From Arthrobacter sp. E3 (GTDB lineage Bacteria > Actinomycetota > Actinomycetes > Actinomycetales > Micrococcaceae): 64,000 bases of DNA. The position numbers were made by a program, and so were the translations under genes. The notes beneath the pieces were generated by a model. The model searched no databases. It worked only from the letters and a program-made list of their open reading frames with translations, and was not told where the DNA came from. This document shows positions 46,271 to 56,091 of the stretch, one piece after another. The stretch lies in assembly GCF_017353415.1 (NCBI RefSeq), contig NZ_JAFMPX010000012.1, positions 23,689 to 87,688 on the forward strand, written 5' to 3'. How positions within the stretch are numbered: position 1 is the first letter of the stretch; each line of letters begins with the position of its first letter.

Positions 46271-46945
46271 TCACGATTCCCAGCCGGCCGCGACGGTGAG
46301 CCTGCCGCCGTCGGGCGTGTCGAACTGCAATGCGTCTCTTTCCAAGGTTGCCGCCACGCCTGCCGCGGTGAGCCGTTGTGCCAGTTCCGGCAGTGCGCCG
46401 TCATACATAAAACCCAGTACGACGCCGGATGCCTCGCCTCGCGCTGTTGCCACCAGCCCGCCGTTCTTGGTGCGGAACAGAGCCGCGCCGTCGGGCAGCT
46501 CGCGCACCGGCTTGGCGCCGATGTTGGCCAGCACCGTGTTGGCCTCTCCCGGCCGCGGCGTGCACCACGTCTGGACGACGGTCAGTTGCGATCCGGTGGT
46601 TTGGGACCCTGCCGGGATGCTGAGATCCTCCGAGATGGTCAGCTCAAAACTGAAGCCGTCGGGGGCCGTGACACGGGCGCCAGGCCCGGTGATGGTGTCG
46701 GCCAGCTCCGCAGGCGTGCCGTCGGCGAGGGTGCGCCGGACAAAAATTGCGGCATCGCGCAGCTCAAAAGCCAGCTCGGTATGGTTCAGTTCCGGCGCTT
46801 CGCGAAACACCCCGATCTTGCCGTTGCCGGAATCAAACTCTGCCCAGTCGCCGTCGTTCTCCAAGCAGCTCAGGCCCAGCGTGCGCAACTGGGTGAGGGT
46901 GTCTTCGAAAGCTGACGTGAAAATGATCGGACGAACGCGCAGCAT
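46271..46945 (-). CDS. VOC-family (glyoxalase-like) protein
   Basis: A 224-residue protein with two vicinal-oxygen-chelate-like halves: VRPIIFTSAFEDTLTQLRTLGLSCLEND with FDSGNGKIGVFR and TELAFEL in the first, and QTWCTPRPGEANTVLANIGAKPVR in the second. The metal ligands are not all identifiable. The ATG at 46945 has GGAG five bases upstream, which beats the in-frame ATG at 46969. Confidence 0.72.
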   Translation of the reverse strand: MLRVRPIIFTSAFEDTLTQLRTLGLSCLENDGDWAEFDSGNGKIGVFREAPELNHTELAFELRDAAIFVRRTLADGTPAELADTITGPGARVTAPDGFSFELTISEDLSIPAGSQTTGSQLTVVQTWCTPRPGEANTVLANIGAKPVRELPDGAALFRTKNGGLVATARGEASGVVLGFMYDGALPELAQRLTAAGVAATLERDALQFDTPDGGRLTVAAGWES

Positions 46946-47030
46946 GGACTCTCCAAAGGTTGTGATCACTACAAAAATACCAACTGTGGCAGCCGCGGCT
47001 CAGTACCCACTGCCGTGGACCCGGGCGCGG

Positions 47031-47504
47031 CTATTGCGCCAACACTCCCACACCGTCGCGTGCCTCGAAGATCAGCTGCGTTTCTGTTTGCCGGACCACG
47101 CGGTTGACGGTGATGTGCTGCAGGACCATGTCACGCAGCGCCTCCGGGTTTTCAACGGCCACATGCAGGTGGAAGTCGTCTTCCCCGGCGACGTGGAATG
47201 CCTGGATGACACCGGGAATCTGCGTGAGCTTGGTGTAGAGGGTGGTGACGTGCGCGGCATCGTGGCTTCCCAGCCGCACTTTGATGATTGCCTGTATGGG
47301 AAAGCCCAATGCGGAGAGGTTCAACGTGACGCGGCTGCCGAGGATCACGCCGGCGTCGCGCATCATGCGCAGGCGGTACGCACAGGTTGACTCGGCGAGG
47401 CCCAGCCGTGCGGCGATGGCCTTGTTCGTCAGGGTGCTGTCGGCCACCAATGCACGCAAAATTCCAAGGTCTGTCGGGTCCAGTGACGGTTGCGTTTTCG
47501 GCAA
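47031..47504 (-). CDS. Lrp/AsnC-family transcriptional regulator
   Basis: A 157-residue Lrp-type regulator. Its helix-turn-helix is DLGILRALVADSTLTNKAIAARLGLAESTCAYRLRMM, followed by the RAM effector domain (VRLGSHDAAHVTTLY, GVIQAFHVAGEDDFHLHVAVE). TTG at 47504 is the likely start, with GGGGAA upstream. It is divergent from a PLP-dependent lyase across about 110 bases, the common arrangement of a local amino-acid-responsive regulator and its target. Confidence 0.9.
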   Translation of the reverse strand: MPKTQPSLDPTDLGILRALVADSTLTNKAIAARLGLAESTCAYRLRMMRDAGVILGSRVTLNLSALGFPIQAIIKVRLGSHDAAHVTTLYTKLTQIPGVIQAFHVAGEDDFHLHVAVENPEALRDMVLQHITVNRVVRQTETQLIFEARDGVGVLAQ

Positions 47505-47617
47505 TGTGTTCCCCGTTACATCAGCTGTGATTGGCGAAGAATGCAGATTTACTCAACTGTATTAGTCTTTCAATCATTTATCTAGCTATTTATTGTTTGC
47601 TCATTCAGTCTTGGGCC

Positions 47618-48910
47618 ATGACTAGTGAACTTCTGAATGGTGGGTCCATGAATCCTGACTCGGTGGCGGTGCGAGGTGGCCGGGAGGATCTGCAGGCACT
47701 GGGTGTTCACGCCCTGCCGCTGGATCTGTCCACGACCTACCCGCTGCCGGATATTGAGCACGGCGGGGACTCTTATGAGTCCATGGCACTTGGCGGACAC
47801 CCCCTTTCCGAGGGCGGTGCGGTGTATGCCCGCTTGTGGAACCCGACAGTGGCCCGGTTTGAATCCGGCCTGGCGCAGCTGGAAAAAGCGGAGGCAGCCG
47901 TGGCCTTTGCCTCCGGCATGGCGGCCATGACTGCAGCCATCCTGGCCAGTAAAGACACGATGAAGTCAACCGTAGATCCGGCAACACGCCCGCATGTGGT
48001 GGCTGTGCGCCCACTCTACGGCGGCACCGACCACCTCCTGGCGTCGGGGCTGCTAGGCGTGGATGCTACGTTCTGCGCGGAACACGAAGTGGCCGCGGCG
48101 CTCCGGGAGGAGACGGTTTTGATCGTGCTTGAAACTCCGGGCAACCCGACCCTTGATCTTGTCGACATCAGCAGCGTTGTGACCCAAGCCGGTGGTGTCC
48201 CCGTCCTTGTTGACAACACGTTTGCCACGCCCGTCTTGCAGAACCCCATTAGCCTGGGTGCGGCCATGTCGCTGCACAGTGCCACGAAGTACATTGGCGG
48301 TCACGGGGACGCAGTGGGTGGTGTCATTGCCTGCAGCGAGGAGACGGCCGAGGCGCTGCGCCGCGTCCGCGCCATTACCGGCGCCATCCTGCATCCTCTG
48401 GGCGCTTACCTGCTCCACCGGGGGCTCACTACACTTCCCATCAGGGTCCGCGCGCAGCAGGAGAGCGCCCTCCGGATCGCCGAGTGGTTGCAGAGCCACC
48501 CAAGCGTGGAGAAAGTTCACTATCCTGGCAGCGACGGCGATCCGCGCGGCTTGTTGCAGCATCAAATGCGCGGAACCGGGGCGATGGTCTCCATCAGTTT
48601 GAGCGGCGGTTTTGAGGCGGCCAAGCGACTCACTTCGGGCGTGAGCATGTTCACCCACGCCGTCTCATTGGGCGGCGTCGACTCGCTGATTCAGCACCCG
48701 GCCGCGTTGACCCACAGGCCAGTTGCCCCTGAGGCCCGGCCCCTGCCCAACCTGGTGCGGCTGTCGATTGGACTCGAGAACGTGGAGGATCTGATCAACG
48801 ATCTGGCTCAGGCCCTCGCACCAGTTGCGTCCAGCCGCGACGAGATGGCCGTGGACCCGGTTATTGCCGATCCCATTCGCATGGATGTTGCCGAGGCAGC
48901 TGTGCGCTGA
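47618..48910 (+). CDS. Trans-sulfuration PLP enzyme (methionine gamma-lyase / cystathionine synthase-like)
   Basis: A 430-residue PLP enzyme of the Cys/Met metabolism family. The cofactor Lys is in SLHSATKYIGGHGD near residue 225, with ARLWNPTVARFESGLAQLE, FASGMAAMTAAIL and VLVDNTFATPVLQNP also characteristic. The last part (GVSMFTHAVSLGGVDSLIQHPA) is typical. The exact reaction (gamma-lyase, gamma-synthase or sulfhydrylase) is not certain, but the adjacent Lrp regulator suggests a degradative, amino-acid-induced role. The start could be ATG 47618 or ATG 47648. Confidence 0.88.
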   Translation: MTSELLNGGSMNPDSVAVRGGREDLQALGVHALPLDLSTTYPLPDIEHGGDSYESMALGGHPLSEGGAVYARLWNPTVARFESGLAQLEKAEAAVAFASGMAAMTAAILASKDTMKSTVDPATRPHVVAVRPLYGGTDHLLASGLLGVDATFCAEHEVAAALREETVLIVLETPGNPTLDLVDISSVVTQAGGVPVLVDNTFATPVLQNPISLGAAMSLHSATKYIGGHGDAVGGVIACSEETAEALRRVRAITGAILHPLGAYLLHRGLTTLPIRVRAQQESALRIAEWLQSHPSVEKVHYPGSDGDPRGLLQHQMRGTGAMVSISLSGGFEAAKRLTSGVSMFTHAVSLGGVDSLIQHPAALTHRPVAPEARPLPNLVRLSIGLENVEDLINDLAQALAPVASSRDEMAVDPVIADPIRMDVAEAAVR

Positions 48911-48912
48911 TC

Positions 48913-49989
48913 CTAAACCGTGGCAGCTGCCGACAGTATGCTCCAGCGCTGCACGGCTTTGGACAGCTGCGTCGGTGACTGCCCGGCCACAACGACTGCC
49001 GTGTCCCTGACAAGGGCCGACGCCGTTCGCCGGGCCTGGACGGGAAGGCGGGGGTCGTGTGCGGCGAGGGCCAGATAGCGGCAGAGGATGCCGGTGAACA
49101 AGCCGCCGTCGCCACCGCCCTCGAGGCGGAGTCCCTGGCCTGGCGTATAGAGCTGCTGATGCACGGATTCGATAAGTGCAGCAGCATGCAACAGGTCCTG
49201 GGGCCGGCCCACTTCCAGCATGGCGGCAAGAACGGGGCCTTGGTTGTAGGTGTAGATGGTGCGCTCAACACTGCGGCCGTTTGCGGTGGGGTGTATGCCG
49301 TCGATGTGCAGACCCAGGTCCGGGTCGAAAAGCTCTGCACGCAACCAATCGAGGAGGGACTGCGCATGTTCCATTTCCCCGATGCGGGCCAAGAGCAAAG
49401 CTGCCGGGGCGTTGGCGGGAGTGTTCTTGAAGTCGCGCTTACGGGACCAGTAAATGCCCCCGTCAAGCACGTCGTCATGTGCTCCATGAAGTTCGCGGGC
49501 CAGGGTTTTGACGGCTCGCCGAGCCAAGCGGTCGTGGCGGGCCAGCAATCGCACAGAGAGCGTGTCCAACCGGCCAGCTGCGAGCGCCAGCCACGCCATG
49601 TCGTCGTAAAAGTCGTTGCGGAAACGGCCGAAGTTGTGGACCAAGATGCCGCGCAGCAGCGCCCGCGCCCGCTGGAGTTCAATGCGGGCCTCGATCCTGT
49701 CGCCGCGTGCCACGGCGAGGAATCCGGCGTCGATCATGGCGTCAAGATAGTGGGCCTGCCACCAGTAGTGCCATGGGGACCACGGCGTGGGGCGCGTGTG
49801 GGGCTGGATGGGTTGGTGCGGCTGATCTCCAACCGCAACAGTCGCCAACGCACCGATCCACGTTCCCGGTAGGTTCATGAGTGGGTGGCCGAAGCGGGCG
49901 TTCACTTCTGCGCCTGCCTCCCGTGCAAGGGCAGCGAAATTTGCGGGTTGGCGGTGACGTGCTGCGGGGTGGCCGGGGCTTGCTGTCAT
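48913..49989 (-). CDS. Glycoside hydrolase family 76-like protein
   Basis: A 358-residue alpha/alpha-barrel protein with the GH76 catalytic Asp pair in [31 protein letters not shown] and [17 protein letters not shown] are also typical. GH76 enzymes cleave alpha-1,6-mannan. No signal peptide is visible ([18 protein letters not shown]), so this one appears cytoplasmic, which is unusual and suggests a role other than polysaccharide digestion outside. The ATG at 49989 is preferred to an extension at 50025. Confidence 0.78.
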   Translation of the reverse strand: MTASPGHPAARHRQPANFAALAREAGAEVNARFGHPLMNLPGTWIGALATVAVGDQPHQPIQPHTRPTPWSPWHYWWQAHYLDAMIDAGFLAVARGDRIEARIELQRARALLRGILVHNFGRFRNDFYDDMAWLALAAGRLDTLSVRLLARHDRLARRAVKTLARELHGAHDDVLDGGIYWSRKRDFKNTPANAPAALLLARIGEMEHAQSLLDWLRAELFDPDLGLHIDGIHPTANGRSVERTIYTYNQGPVLAAMLEVGRPQDLLHAAALIESVHQQLYTPGQGLRLEGGGDGGLFTGILCRYLALAAHDPRLPVQARRTASALVRDTAVVVAGQSPTQLSKAVQRWSILSAAATV

Positions 49990-50125
49990 GGAACCAAGCG
50001 TACTGGTTCTGCGGCCGCCGGACACGGAGCGCCCTGCAGCCTTTCAGAGTTTTCGGTTAGTATGCATTAACGCAATGACCGCCTCCCGCAGGGACCGGGC
50101 GGCAGCACCTCAACGAGGAGGAACC

Positions 50126-50905
50126 ATGGAAATTTCAAACAACGGCACCGTCGCACTCATCACCGGCGGCGCATCGGGTCTTGGTGCCGCAACGGCCAGA
50201 CGCCTGCATGCGGGAGGGGCCGCCGTCGTGCTGGTTGACCTGCCCAGCTCACACGGTGCCGAACTGGCAGCTGAACTGGGGGAGCGGGCCGTATTTGTCC
50301 CGGGGGATGTGACGAATGAGGGGCAGGTGCGCACCGCCATCGCCGCAGCGGCTGCGCTGGGCACGCTGCGCCTGGCCGTGAACTGCGCAGGGGTGGCCAC
50401 GCCCGGCAAGGTGTTGGGCCGTGACGGCGTGCTGCCGTTGGAGCAGTTCAACAAGGTCATCCAAATCAACCTGGTGGGCACGTTCAACGTGGTGCGCCTG
50501 TGTGCGGAGGCCATGGCTGCGACCGAGCCGCTGGAGGGCGAGTTTGGGCCGGAGCGCGGCGTCATTGTGAACACCGCATCGGTGGCGGCGTTCGAGGGTC
50601 AGATCGGCCAACCCGCCTATGCTGCCTCCAAGGGTGCGGTGGCGGCGATGACCCTGCCGCTGGCGCGTGAACTGGCGCGCTCGCTGATCCGGGTCATGAC
50701 GATTGCACCCGGGATTTTCGAAACACCCATGCTGGCCGGGCTGCCGCAGGCCGCGCAGGATTCACTGGGCCAGCAGGTGCCGCACCCCTCCCGTCTGGGC
50801 AAGCCTGCCGAATACGCGGCGCTCGTGGAGCACATTGTTGCCAACGCCATGCTCAACGGTGAGACCATCCGCCTGGACGGTGCCATCCGGATGTCACCGA
50901 AGTGA
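50126..50905 (+). CDS. SDR, 3-hydroxyacyl-CoA dehydrogenase type
   Basis: A 259-residue SDR: cofactor loop [25 protein letters not shown], and catalytic [27 protein letters not shown]. The insertion [29 protein letters not shown] resembles HSD17B10-like 3-hydroxyacyl-CoA dehydrogenases. GAGGAGG precedes the ATG; the longer frame to 49988 lacks support. Its stop overlaps the acyl-CoA dehydrogenase start, forming an operon with it and a ThDP enzyme. Confidence 0.9.
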   Translation: MEISNNGTVALITGGASGLGAATARRLHAGGAAVVLVDLPSSHGAELAAELGERAVFVPGDVTNEGQVRTAIAAAAALGTLRLAVNCAGVATPGKVLGRDGVLPLEQFNKVIQINLVGTFNVVRLCAEAMAATEPLEGEFGPERGVIVNTASVAAFEGQIGQPAYAASKGAVAAMTLPLARELARSLIRVMTIAPGIFETPMLAGLPQAAQDSLGQQVPHPSRLGKPAEYAALVEHIVANAMLNGETIRLDGAIRMSPK

Positions 50906-52152
50906 GCCGGCGCGAGTACACCCCACTGGATCTTGGCAGCCTTCCCAGCGCCGACTTTTATGACATTGAGTCCCTGCTCAGTGCCGCGGAGCAGGCCAAG
51001 CTGGCGCAGCTGCGCGAATTTCTGGCGACGGAGGTGGCCCCGCACGCCGTCGGCTGGTGGAATGACGCCGAGTTCCCGGCGCACCTCCTGCCCAAGATCG
51101 CAGCGCTCGGCTTGGCCGCCCCGGACCGCCGCCAGTTCAGCCACCTGTTCACCGGCCTGGTCGTGGCCGAAATGACCCGTGTGGACACCTCCCTGGCCAC
51201 GTTCTTCCTGGTCCACCACGACCTGTTCGTGCAGGCGCTCTCCGACTTTGGCTCCGCGGAGCAGCAGGAGCGGTTGTTGCCGGACGCCGTGGCCCTGCGT
51301 ACCACGGGCGCCTTTGCCCTAACCGAGCCCGATCACGGCAGCGACGTGGCCGGCGGCCTAGTCACCACCGCGTTGAAGGTGGAGGACGACGGCGGCACCC
51401 ACTGGGTGCTCAACGGCGCCAAGCGCTGGATTGGCAATGGGACGTTTTGCCAGCACATGCTGCTCTGGGCCAAGGATGCCGAAACAGGGCAGGTGCGCGG
51501 CTTCTTCCTCGACGCGTCGCTGCCCGGGGTGGAACGGACCAAGATCGAGCACAAGATTGCTCTGCGCACTGTGCAAAACGCTCACATAGTCTTGACCGAC
51601 GTGAAGGTGGTGGAACGGGACAGGGTTGCCACCGTCAGCTCTTTTGAAGACACGAACAAGCTGCTGCAGGGATCACGCATCTCCGTCGCCTGGCAGGCCG
51701 TGGGCCAGCAACTTGCCGCCTTCGACGTGGCCCGGGCGTACGCCGTCGAACGTCAACAGTTCGGGAGGCCGCTGGCAGCGTTCCAAATGGTCCAGGCGCA
51801 GTTGGTGAAAATGCTGGGCAACGCGACGTCGTCGTTGATGATGATGGTGCGGATTGCCGCGCTGCAGGACGCTGCAGAAGCCGCCGGAACACAAGGAGTG
51901 GCCGCTGAAAAGCACAAGGGTGGGTCGCCGAGCATGGCCCAGGTGGCATTGGCGAAGGCCCACACCACGGGAGCCATGCGGGAGACCGTGGCTATGGGAC
52001 GTTCCATTCTGGGCGGCAACGGCATTGTCACTGACTACAAGATGGCGAAGATCTTCGCCGACGCCGAGGCCATCTACACCTATGAAGGCTCGCACGAAAT
52101 CAACACGCTCATCGCGGGGCGTGCCATTACGGGGATCTCCGCGATCGTCTAG
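50902..52152 (+). CDS. Acyl-CoA dehydrogenase
   Basis: A 416-residue flavoprotein with [55 protein letters not shown] and [35 protein letters not shown]. The end motif YEGSHEIN replaces the more common YEGTSEIQ, close to the glutaryl-CoA/short-chain dehydrogenase branch. The GTG start lies within the SDR stop (GTGA). It is followed 42 bases on by the ThDP enzyme. An acyl-CoA degradation route is inferred. Confidence 0.92.
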   Translation: MSRREYTPLDLGSLPSADFYDIESLLSAAEQAKLAQLREFLATEVAPHAVGWWNDAEFPAHLLPKIAALGLAAPDRRQFSHLFTGLVVAEMTRVDTSLATFFLVHHDLFVQALSDFGSAEQQERLLPDAVALRTTGAFALTEPDHGSDVAGGLVTTALKVEDDGGTHWVLNGAKRWIGNGTFCQHMLLWAKDAETGQVRGFFLDASLPGVERTKIEHKIALRTVQNAHIVLTDVKVVERDRVATVSSFEDTNKLLQGSRISVAWQAVGQQLAAFDVARAYAVERQQFGRPLAAFQMVQAQLVKMLGNATSSLMMMVRIAALQDAAEAAGTQGVAAEKHKGGSPSMAQVALAKAHTTGAMRETVAMGRSILGGNGIVTDYKMAKIFADAEAIYTYEGSHEINTLIAGRAITGISAIV

Positions 52153-52193
52153 CGCTGCTGCGGCAGACCACATTCCATGAAAGAAGGAACACC

Positions 52194-53879
52194 ATGAGCA
52201 CCACTGTGAACGCCGACTCCGCTGCGGCCGCAAGCGTCTCCACGGCGGTGGCCGACGTCATCGCGGAGCGGACAGACCACTTGTTCGGGCTGTTGGGAAA
52301 TGGCAACGCCCACCTGGTCAGCCACCTCACCTCAGCGGGGTTCCCGTTCACCTCGGCCAGGCATGAGGCCGCAACGGTGGCGATGGCGGACGCCTACCAC
52401 CGTGCCACGGGCAAGGTGGGCGCAGCCACAACAACCTACGGGGCCGGGTTCACCAACGCCTACACCGCCCTCGCCGAAGCACGGCTGGCCCGCATCCCGT
52501 TGGTGCTGGTGACCGGCGATGCGCCCACGACCGGGCGAAGGGCCTTCGACGTCGACCAGACGGCGGCATCCGCTGCCGTGGGGGTCACCACGCTGGTCGC
52601 CGGACCGGAGAACGCGGTTGCAATGACGCACCGGGCCTTCGACCTGGCCCTACAGACAGTGCAGCCGGTGGTTCTTGCCATCCCCCATGACTACGCCACC
52701 GCAACGCTCACCGAGCAGGTTGAGCTGGAGCCGCTCCCGGAGAAAACTGCCTGGGCAGCCGGTGCCGCTGAACTGGATGAGGTGGCCGGATTGTTGCGCA
52801 GTGCCAAGCGGCCCCTGGTGCTGGCCGGGCGTGGCGTGCTGCTGGCGGGTGCGCAGACGCCGCTTCTTGAACTGGGGGACCGGCTCGGGGCTCTGTTCAT
52901 GACGTCGGTTATGGCTACCAACATCGTCGATTCCCCGTGGAACCTCGGCATCGCGGGAGGCTTCACCCGCGACCACCGGCTGGAGCTGGCTCAGCAGGCC
53001 GATGTGGTGCTGGTAGTTGGGGCATCGCTCAACGCGTTCCAATCCCGCTACGGCACCCTCTTGGCTTCCGCCACCACGGTCATCCGCATTGACAACGAAC
53101 CCGAGTCAGAAATGGCCCACGCGCAGGTGACCGACTACCTGCGGGCGGACCTTGGGCCAGCGTTGCAGGCTCTCATCGAACGGGTGCCCGCAGTGGAAGA
53201 TTCCAGCGCATGGCGATCGCAGGTGCCTGACGTTGCCACTGAGTCGTTCCGCTCTGCGTCACCGGTGGAGAACCCGGCCGAGTTCGGCTTGGACGGCCGG
53301 CTGAACCCCCGGGCGGTTGTTGCGGCACTGGAGGATATCCTGCCCAAGGAACGTTCGCTGGTGATGGACGGGGGACACTTCATCGGCTGGGCCCCGATGT
53401 ACCTCTCCGTGCCGGACCCGCAGGCCATGATCCTGGTGGGCACTGCATTCCAGTCCATCGGGCTCGGGTTTGGCTCCGCTGCGGGAGTCTCCGCCGCCCG
53501 TCCGGACCGCACCACCGTTTTTGTCACCGGCGACGGCGGCGGACTCATGGGCTTGGCTGACTTCGAAACTTTCCTGCGTGCCACCCGCAGGGGCGTCATC
53601 GTGGTGCTCAACGACTCCGCCTATGGCGCCGAACTCCACCAATATGCTTCCAAGGGACTGGACCCCACGGCGATGCTCATCGACGAAGTGGACTTCGCTG
53701 CCGTGGGCCGTGCGCTCGGTGCCGAAGGAACGAAGATCAGTACGCTGGCTGAGCTTGATGTCCTTGTCGAATGGCTGGACACACATGACGAAGGGGTGTT
53801 CGTCCTGGACGTGTCCATCTCACAGAAGATCGTTGCTGAATTCATGAGCGCATCGATCAACGCGGGCAAAAAGTTCTAA
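52194..53879 (+). CDS. Thiamine diphosphate-dependent enzyme (acetolactate synthase / 2-hydroxyacyl-CoA lyase type)
   Basis: A 561-residue ThDP enzyme of the three-domain POX/ALS/BFD class. The activating Glu is in TSARHEAATVAMADAYHRATG near residue 58. The ThDP/Mg motif is VTGDGGGLMGLADFETFLRATRRGVIVVLND near residue 445. The middle domain shows VVGASLNAFQSRYGTLLASATTVIRID. It is not a typical IlvB, since no small subunit follows. Given the SDR and acyl-CoA dehydrogenase in front, a 2-hydroxyacyl-CoA lyase or 2-keto acid decarboxylase is the best guess. AAGGA precedes the ATG. Confidence 0.88.
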   Translation: MSTTVNADSAAAASVSTAVADVIAERTDHLFGLLGNGNAHLVSHLTSAGFPFTSARHEAATVAMADAYHRATGKVGAATTTYGAGFTNAYTALAEARLARIPLVLVTGDAPTTGRRAFDVDQTAASAAVGVTTLVAGPENAVAMTHRAFDLALQTVQPVVLAIPHDYATATLTEQVELEPLPEKTAWAAGAAELDEVAGLLRSAKRPLVLAGRGVLLAGAQTPLLELGDRLGALFMTSVMATNIVDSPWNLGIAGGFTRDHRLELAQQADVVLVVGASLNAFQSRYGTLLASATTVIRIDNEPESEMAHAQVTDYLRADLGPALQALIERVPAVEDSSAWRSQVPDVATESFRSASPVENPAEFGLDGRLNPRAVVAALEDILPKERSLVMDGGHFIGWAPMYLSVPDPQAMILVGTAFQSIGLGFGSAAGVSAARPDRTTVFVTGDGGGLMGLADFETFLRATRRGVIVVLNDSAYGAELHQYASKGLDPTAMLIDEVDFAAVGRALGAEGTKISTLAELDVLVEWLDTHDEGVFVLDVSISQKIVAEFMSASINAGKKF

Positions 53880-53910
53880 GGTCACGGGCTACCCGGAGGA
53901 GGCTGGGGAA

Positions 53911-54204
53911 ATGTGGATCGGCTGGATTGAATTTGATCTTCTATTCGGAGACATTCATTCCCTGAAGGAGAAGCGGTCCGTGCTGAGGCCGGTGCTCGCC
54001 GAAGTCCGCAAACGCTTCGACGTCTCCATTGCGGAGGTGGACCTGCAGGACCTGCACCGCCGCGCAGCCGTAGGCGCCGGCTTGGTCGCTGCAGACCGCG
54101 CCCACATTGTTGAAGTGCTGGACGCGGTTGAAGACTATGTGGCGTACCGTCCGGGCATCGACCTGCTCAGCTCGCGGCGGCGCATGATTAAAAGCGACGA
54201 CTGA
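53911..54204 (+). CDS. DUF503 family protein
   Basis: A 97-residue protein: MWIGWIEFDLLFGDIHSLKEKRSVLRPVLAEVRKRFDVSIAEVDLQDLHRRAAVGAGLVA follows the DUF503 (YlxP-like) pattern of a small ferredoxin-like fold. Related genes often sit beside rbfA, but not here. The function is unknown. GGAGGAGG lies close upstream of the ATG. It marks the last gene with core-like composition before the more AT-rich island. Confidence 0.85.
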   Translation: MWIGWIEFDLLFGDIHSLKEKRSVLRPVLAEVRKRFDVSIAEVDLQDLHRRAAVGAGLVAADRAHIVEVLDAVEDYVAYRPGIDLLSSRRRMIKSDD

Positions 54205-54442
54205 CACGCGGTGTGGAGCGCGGCTGATGCATGGCGTCCAAACTAAGCACGATTGTCTTCTCCCTTGCTGAATCCGCGGTGCGGTGGAGACATCTGTTAT
54301 TGCTTCATAAGGTTCTCCATCGCCTTCGGTAGCATCAAAGTGACGCTGAAAGTGACCGGCAGCAGCCCATGGATTGCGGCGCTTAGTGGCGGTGGTCTGC
54401 GATCTGTAGGTGTTGGGTTGCTTTGGGCTAACTGTCGCAAAA

Positions 54443-54535
54443 CCGTCTCACAACATTGATGTTTGTTTGGCATGTTGTGAGACGGGTTGTGGACGTTTTG
54501 GTGTCGGCGCGTCGGCGGATCCTGAAACCGTCTCA
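54443..54535. repeat. 14-bp inverted repeat with an extra direct copy
   Basis: CCGTCTCACAACAT (54443-54456) and its exact inverse (54472-54485) lie 15 bases apart. A third partial copy, AACCGTCTCA, occurs at 54526-54535 in the same direction as the first. Such spaced repeats are typical of recombinase or transposase binding sites; no recombinase gene is beside them. Confidence 0.55.
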
Positions 54536-54920
54536 GAATCGGCCGATTGTGGATAGCCTGCCATGCGTCGTTGATCGATGTCCTTTTGGAATATCTTGCG
54601 AGGATTCTTGAAGCATTGCGCCCCGAGCAGGCAAGTAATTTTGCCGGCAGCGGGCATCTGATTCGTAAGGACTTCTACCGAGATCTTGACCTTGAGATCT
54701 TGGACATGTTCCCAGGCCAGATCACCCGCCTTGGCCCTACGAATAGGGACATGAAAAGTGGGGTGAAGCAGTGGGCCAAAGATAATGTTCCAAAAGACTT
54801 CGTTTCCAAGACCGAAGGCGATAAGAACACCTCCCAATGAGTGTGTGGCATGCCGGCACATCATTGTGCGGTGGAAGCCGGAAACTATGTTGTCTGTACT
54901 CCAAGGTTCGGTATTCGCTC

Positions 54921-54953
54921 ACTTGATGATGACTTGATGATGACTTGATGGTG
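54921..54953. repeat. Tandem repeat, three 11-bp units
   Basis: ACTTGATGATG is repeated three times head to tail, the last copy with one change (ACTTGATGGTG). It lies in the island-boundary region, just beyond the stop of the frameshifted gene at 54978. Confidence 0.8.
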
Positions 54954-54977
54954 GCCACCCTCCGGCTGGAGCTCGTT

Positions 54978-55953
54978 CTATTTATCGGACTTTGACCCGC
55001 CTGGACCAGCGGAGAAGACGGTGCTGCTGGCGGGACGGCGAGGCGCCGAAATCGGATGTTGGTATTCAATTCTTAGTCCTTTTGCAGCAGTCTCGGCTTC
55101 CATCTTCTTCATTGGCTTGGAAACGAGTGTTGCATCTGCACCGTCCGTGACGAATGTTCGACCGGCACCGAAGGTGCCCCTGAGCTCCTCAATGGCGTGC
55201 TGTCCCCACTGCAGCATTATCAAGGCACTTTCTTCGGTCATGGTGCCGAGCGTTATTGTGCCGCCGCCTTCCATGGTGTGTGTGCCAACTCTGGTGTGAA
55301 CCATGCTGGGGGGCCCAAGCCAGCCCGTGGGCAAATCCTGAGCACAGCTGCCAGTCCGAGAAGAACTGCGTGTCCCGGGCTAAATCAACTTCTTTCAGTG
55401 CCTCCGTCCGATTGAGCTGCGCCGTCACTCTCGTCTTCTTCAGCCCAGCTTTGGCAGCAGCATCCGCCAAGTCAGCGGCGGAAATCCTGTTTTCAACCGC
55501 CCAATCATTGGCCTTGGCGCGCTGGTCGGCTGATAACGCCGGACTTTTCGAGCGATGAGCGTGAAACTTAATGGCATTGGAGTATGAGTCATAAGCGATC
55601 CGGAGCGCCCGTTCCTGTCGTCCCGATCGCTCGTGTCCTGTCAGTACCCACATACCCAGACCGGCAAGCTCAATTGCTCCGCGCACCAAAGTAGGGACAG
55701 CGACAGGGCTGAGGCGGCCAACCGATGTCACGAGGGCGTAAGCGGATGCCAGGTCGTCAACGGCTGCGTCTAGGAGCGTTCGAACTACGGCCGCCGTTCC
55801 AGGTATTTCAGAGATGCCCAGTTCGTCGCCCGCAAGGAGGGAACCGTGGGCAAGGGGATACGCGTGGGAGTCGTTGGCTAGGTCCTGGACTTCGGCAAGC
55901 CAGGAACCAAGCTGGTGCCAAGCATCGGAAGGGGCAGGCGTTTCGACGGTCAT
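54978..55953 (-). pseudogene. Unknown helical protein, frameshifted; paralogue of the gene at 56241
   Basis: The reading frame from an ATG at 55953 encodes about 215 sensible residues and then loses sense. The coding continues in another frame (GPPSMVHTRVGTHTMEGGG to a stop at 54978), giving an original protein of about 325 residues. The switch occurs at a G6 run at 55308-55313, so one base was lost or gained there, in the cell or in sequencing. The protein is helical and soluble, with TLVRGAIELAGLGMWVL, RIAYDSYSNAIKFH and SGFAHGLAW. It shares this layout with the divergent gene at 56241. I know no family name for it. Confidence 0.6.
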
Positions 55954-56091
55954 GTCTGAAGTATGCCAGCATCTCCCGCGCCGTTTATGATGCGAACGAA
56001 CTTGTGAGTCTGTCCGACCGGACTAACTACCTCCGCAGGATCAGGCCGCCTAGGTTGAGGCACTCTAGACTGTGGATGAGCAAGGAGACTG

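Larger units (their letters stand above)
54205..54977. other. Gene-poor island boundary with repeats
   Basis: About 770 bases of lower-GC DNA. Two opposite ORFs (54547-54840 on +, 54448-54864 on -) overlap almost entirely and neither resembles a known protein. The region holds the inverted repeat at 54443-54485 and a short tandem repeat at 54921-54953. It looks like remains of mobile DNA between the chromosome and the island. Confidence 0.5.

Noticed and set aside
54448..54864. Two opposed ORFs that might form a toxin-antitoxin pair
   Set aside because: They overlap almost completely, have no RBS of note and no known motif, so neither could be supported.
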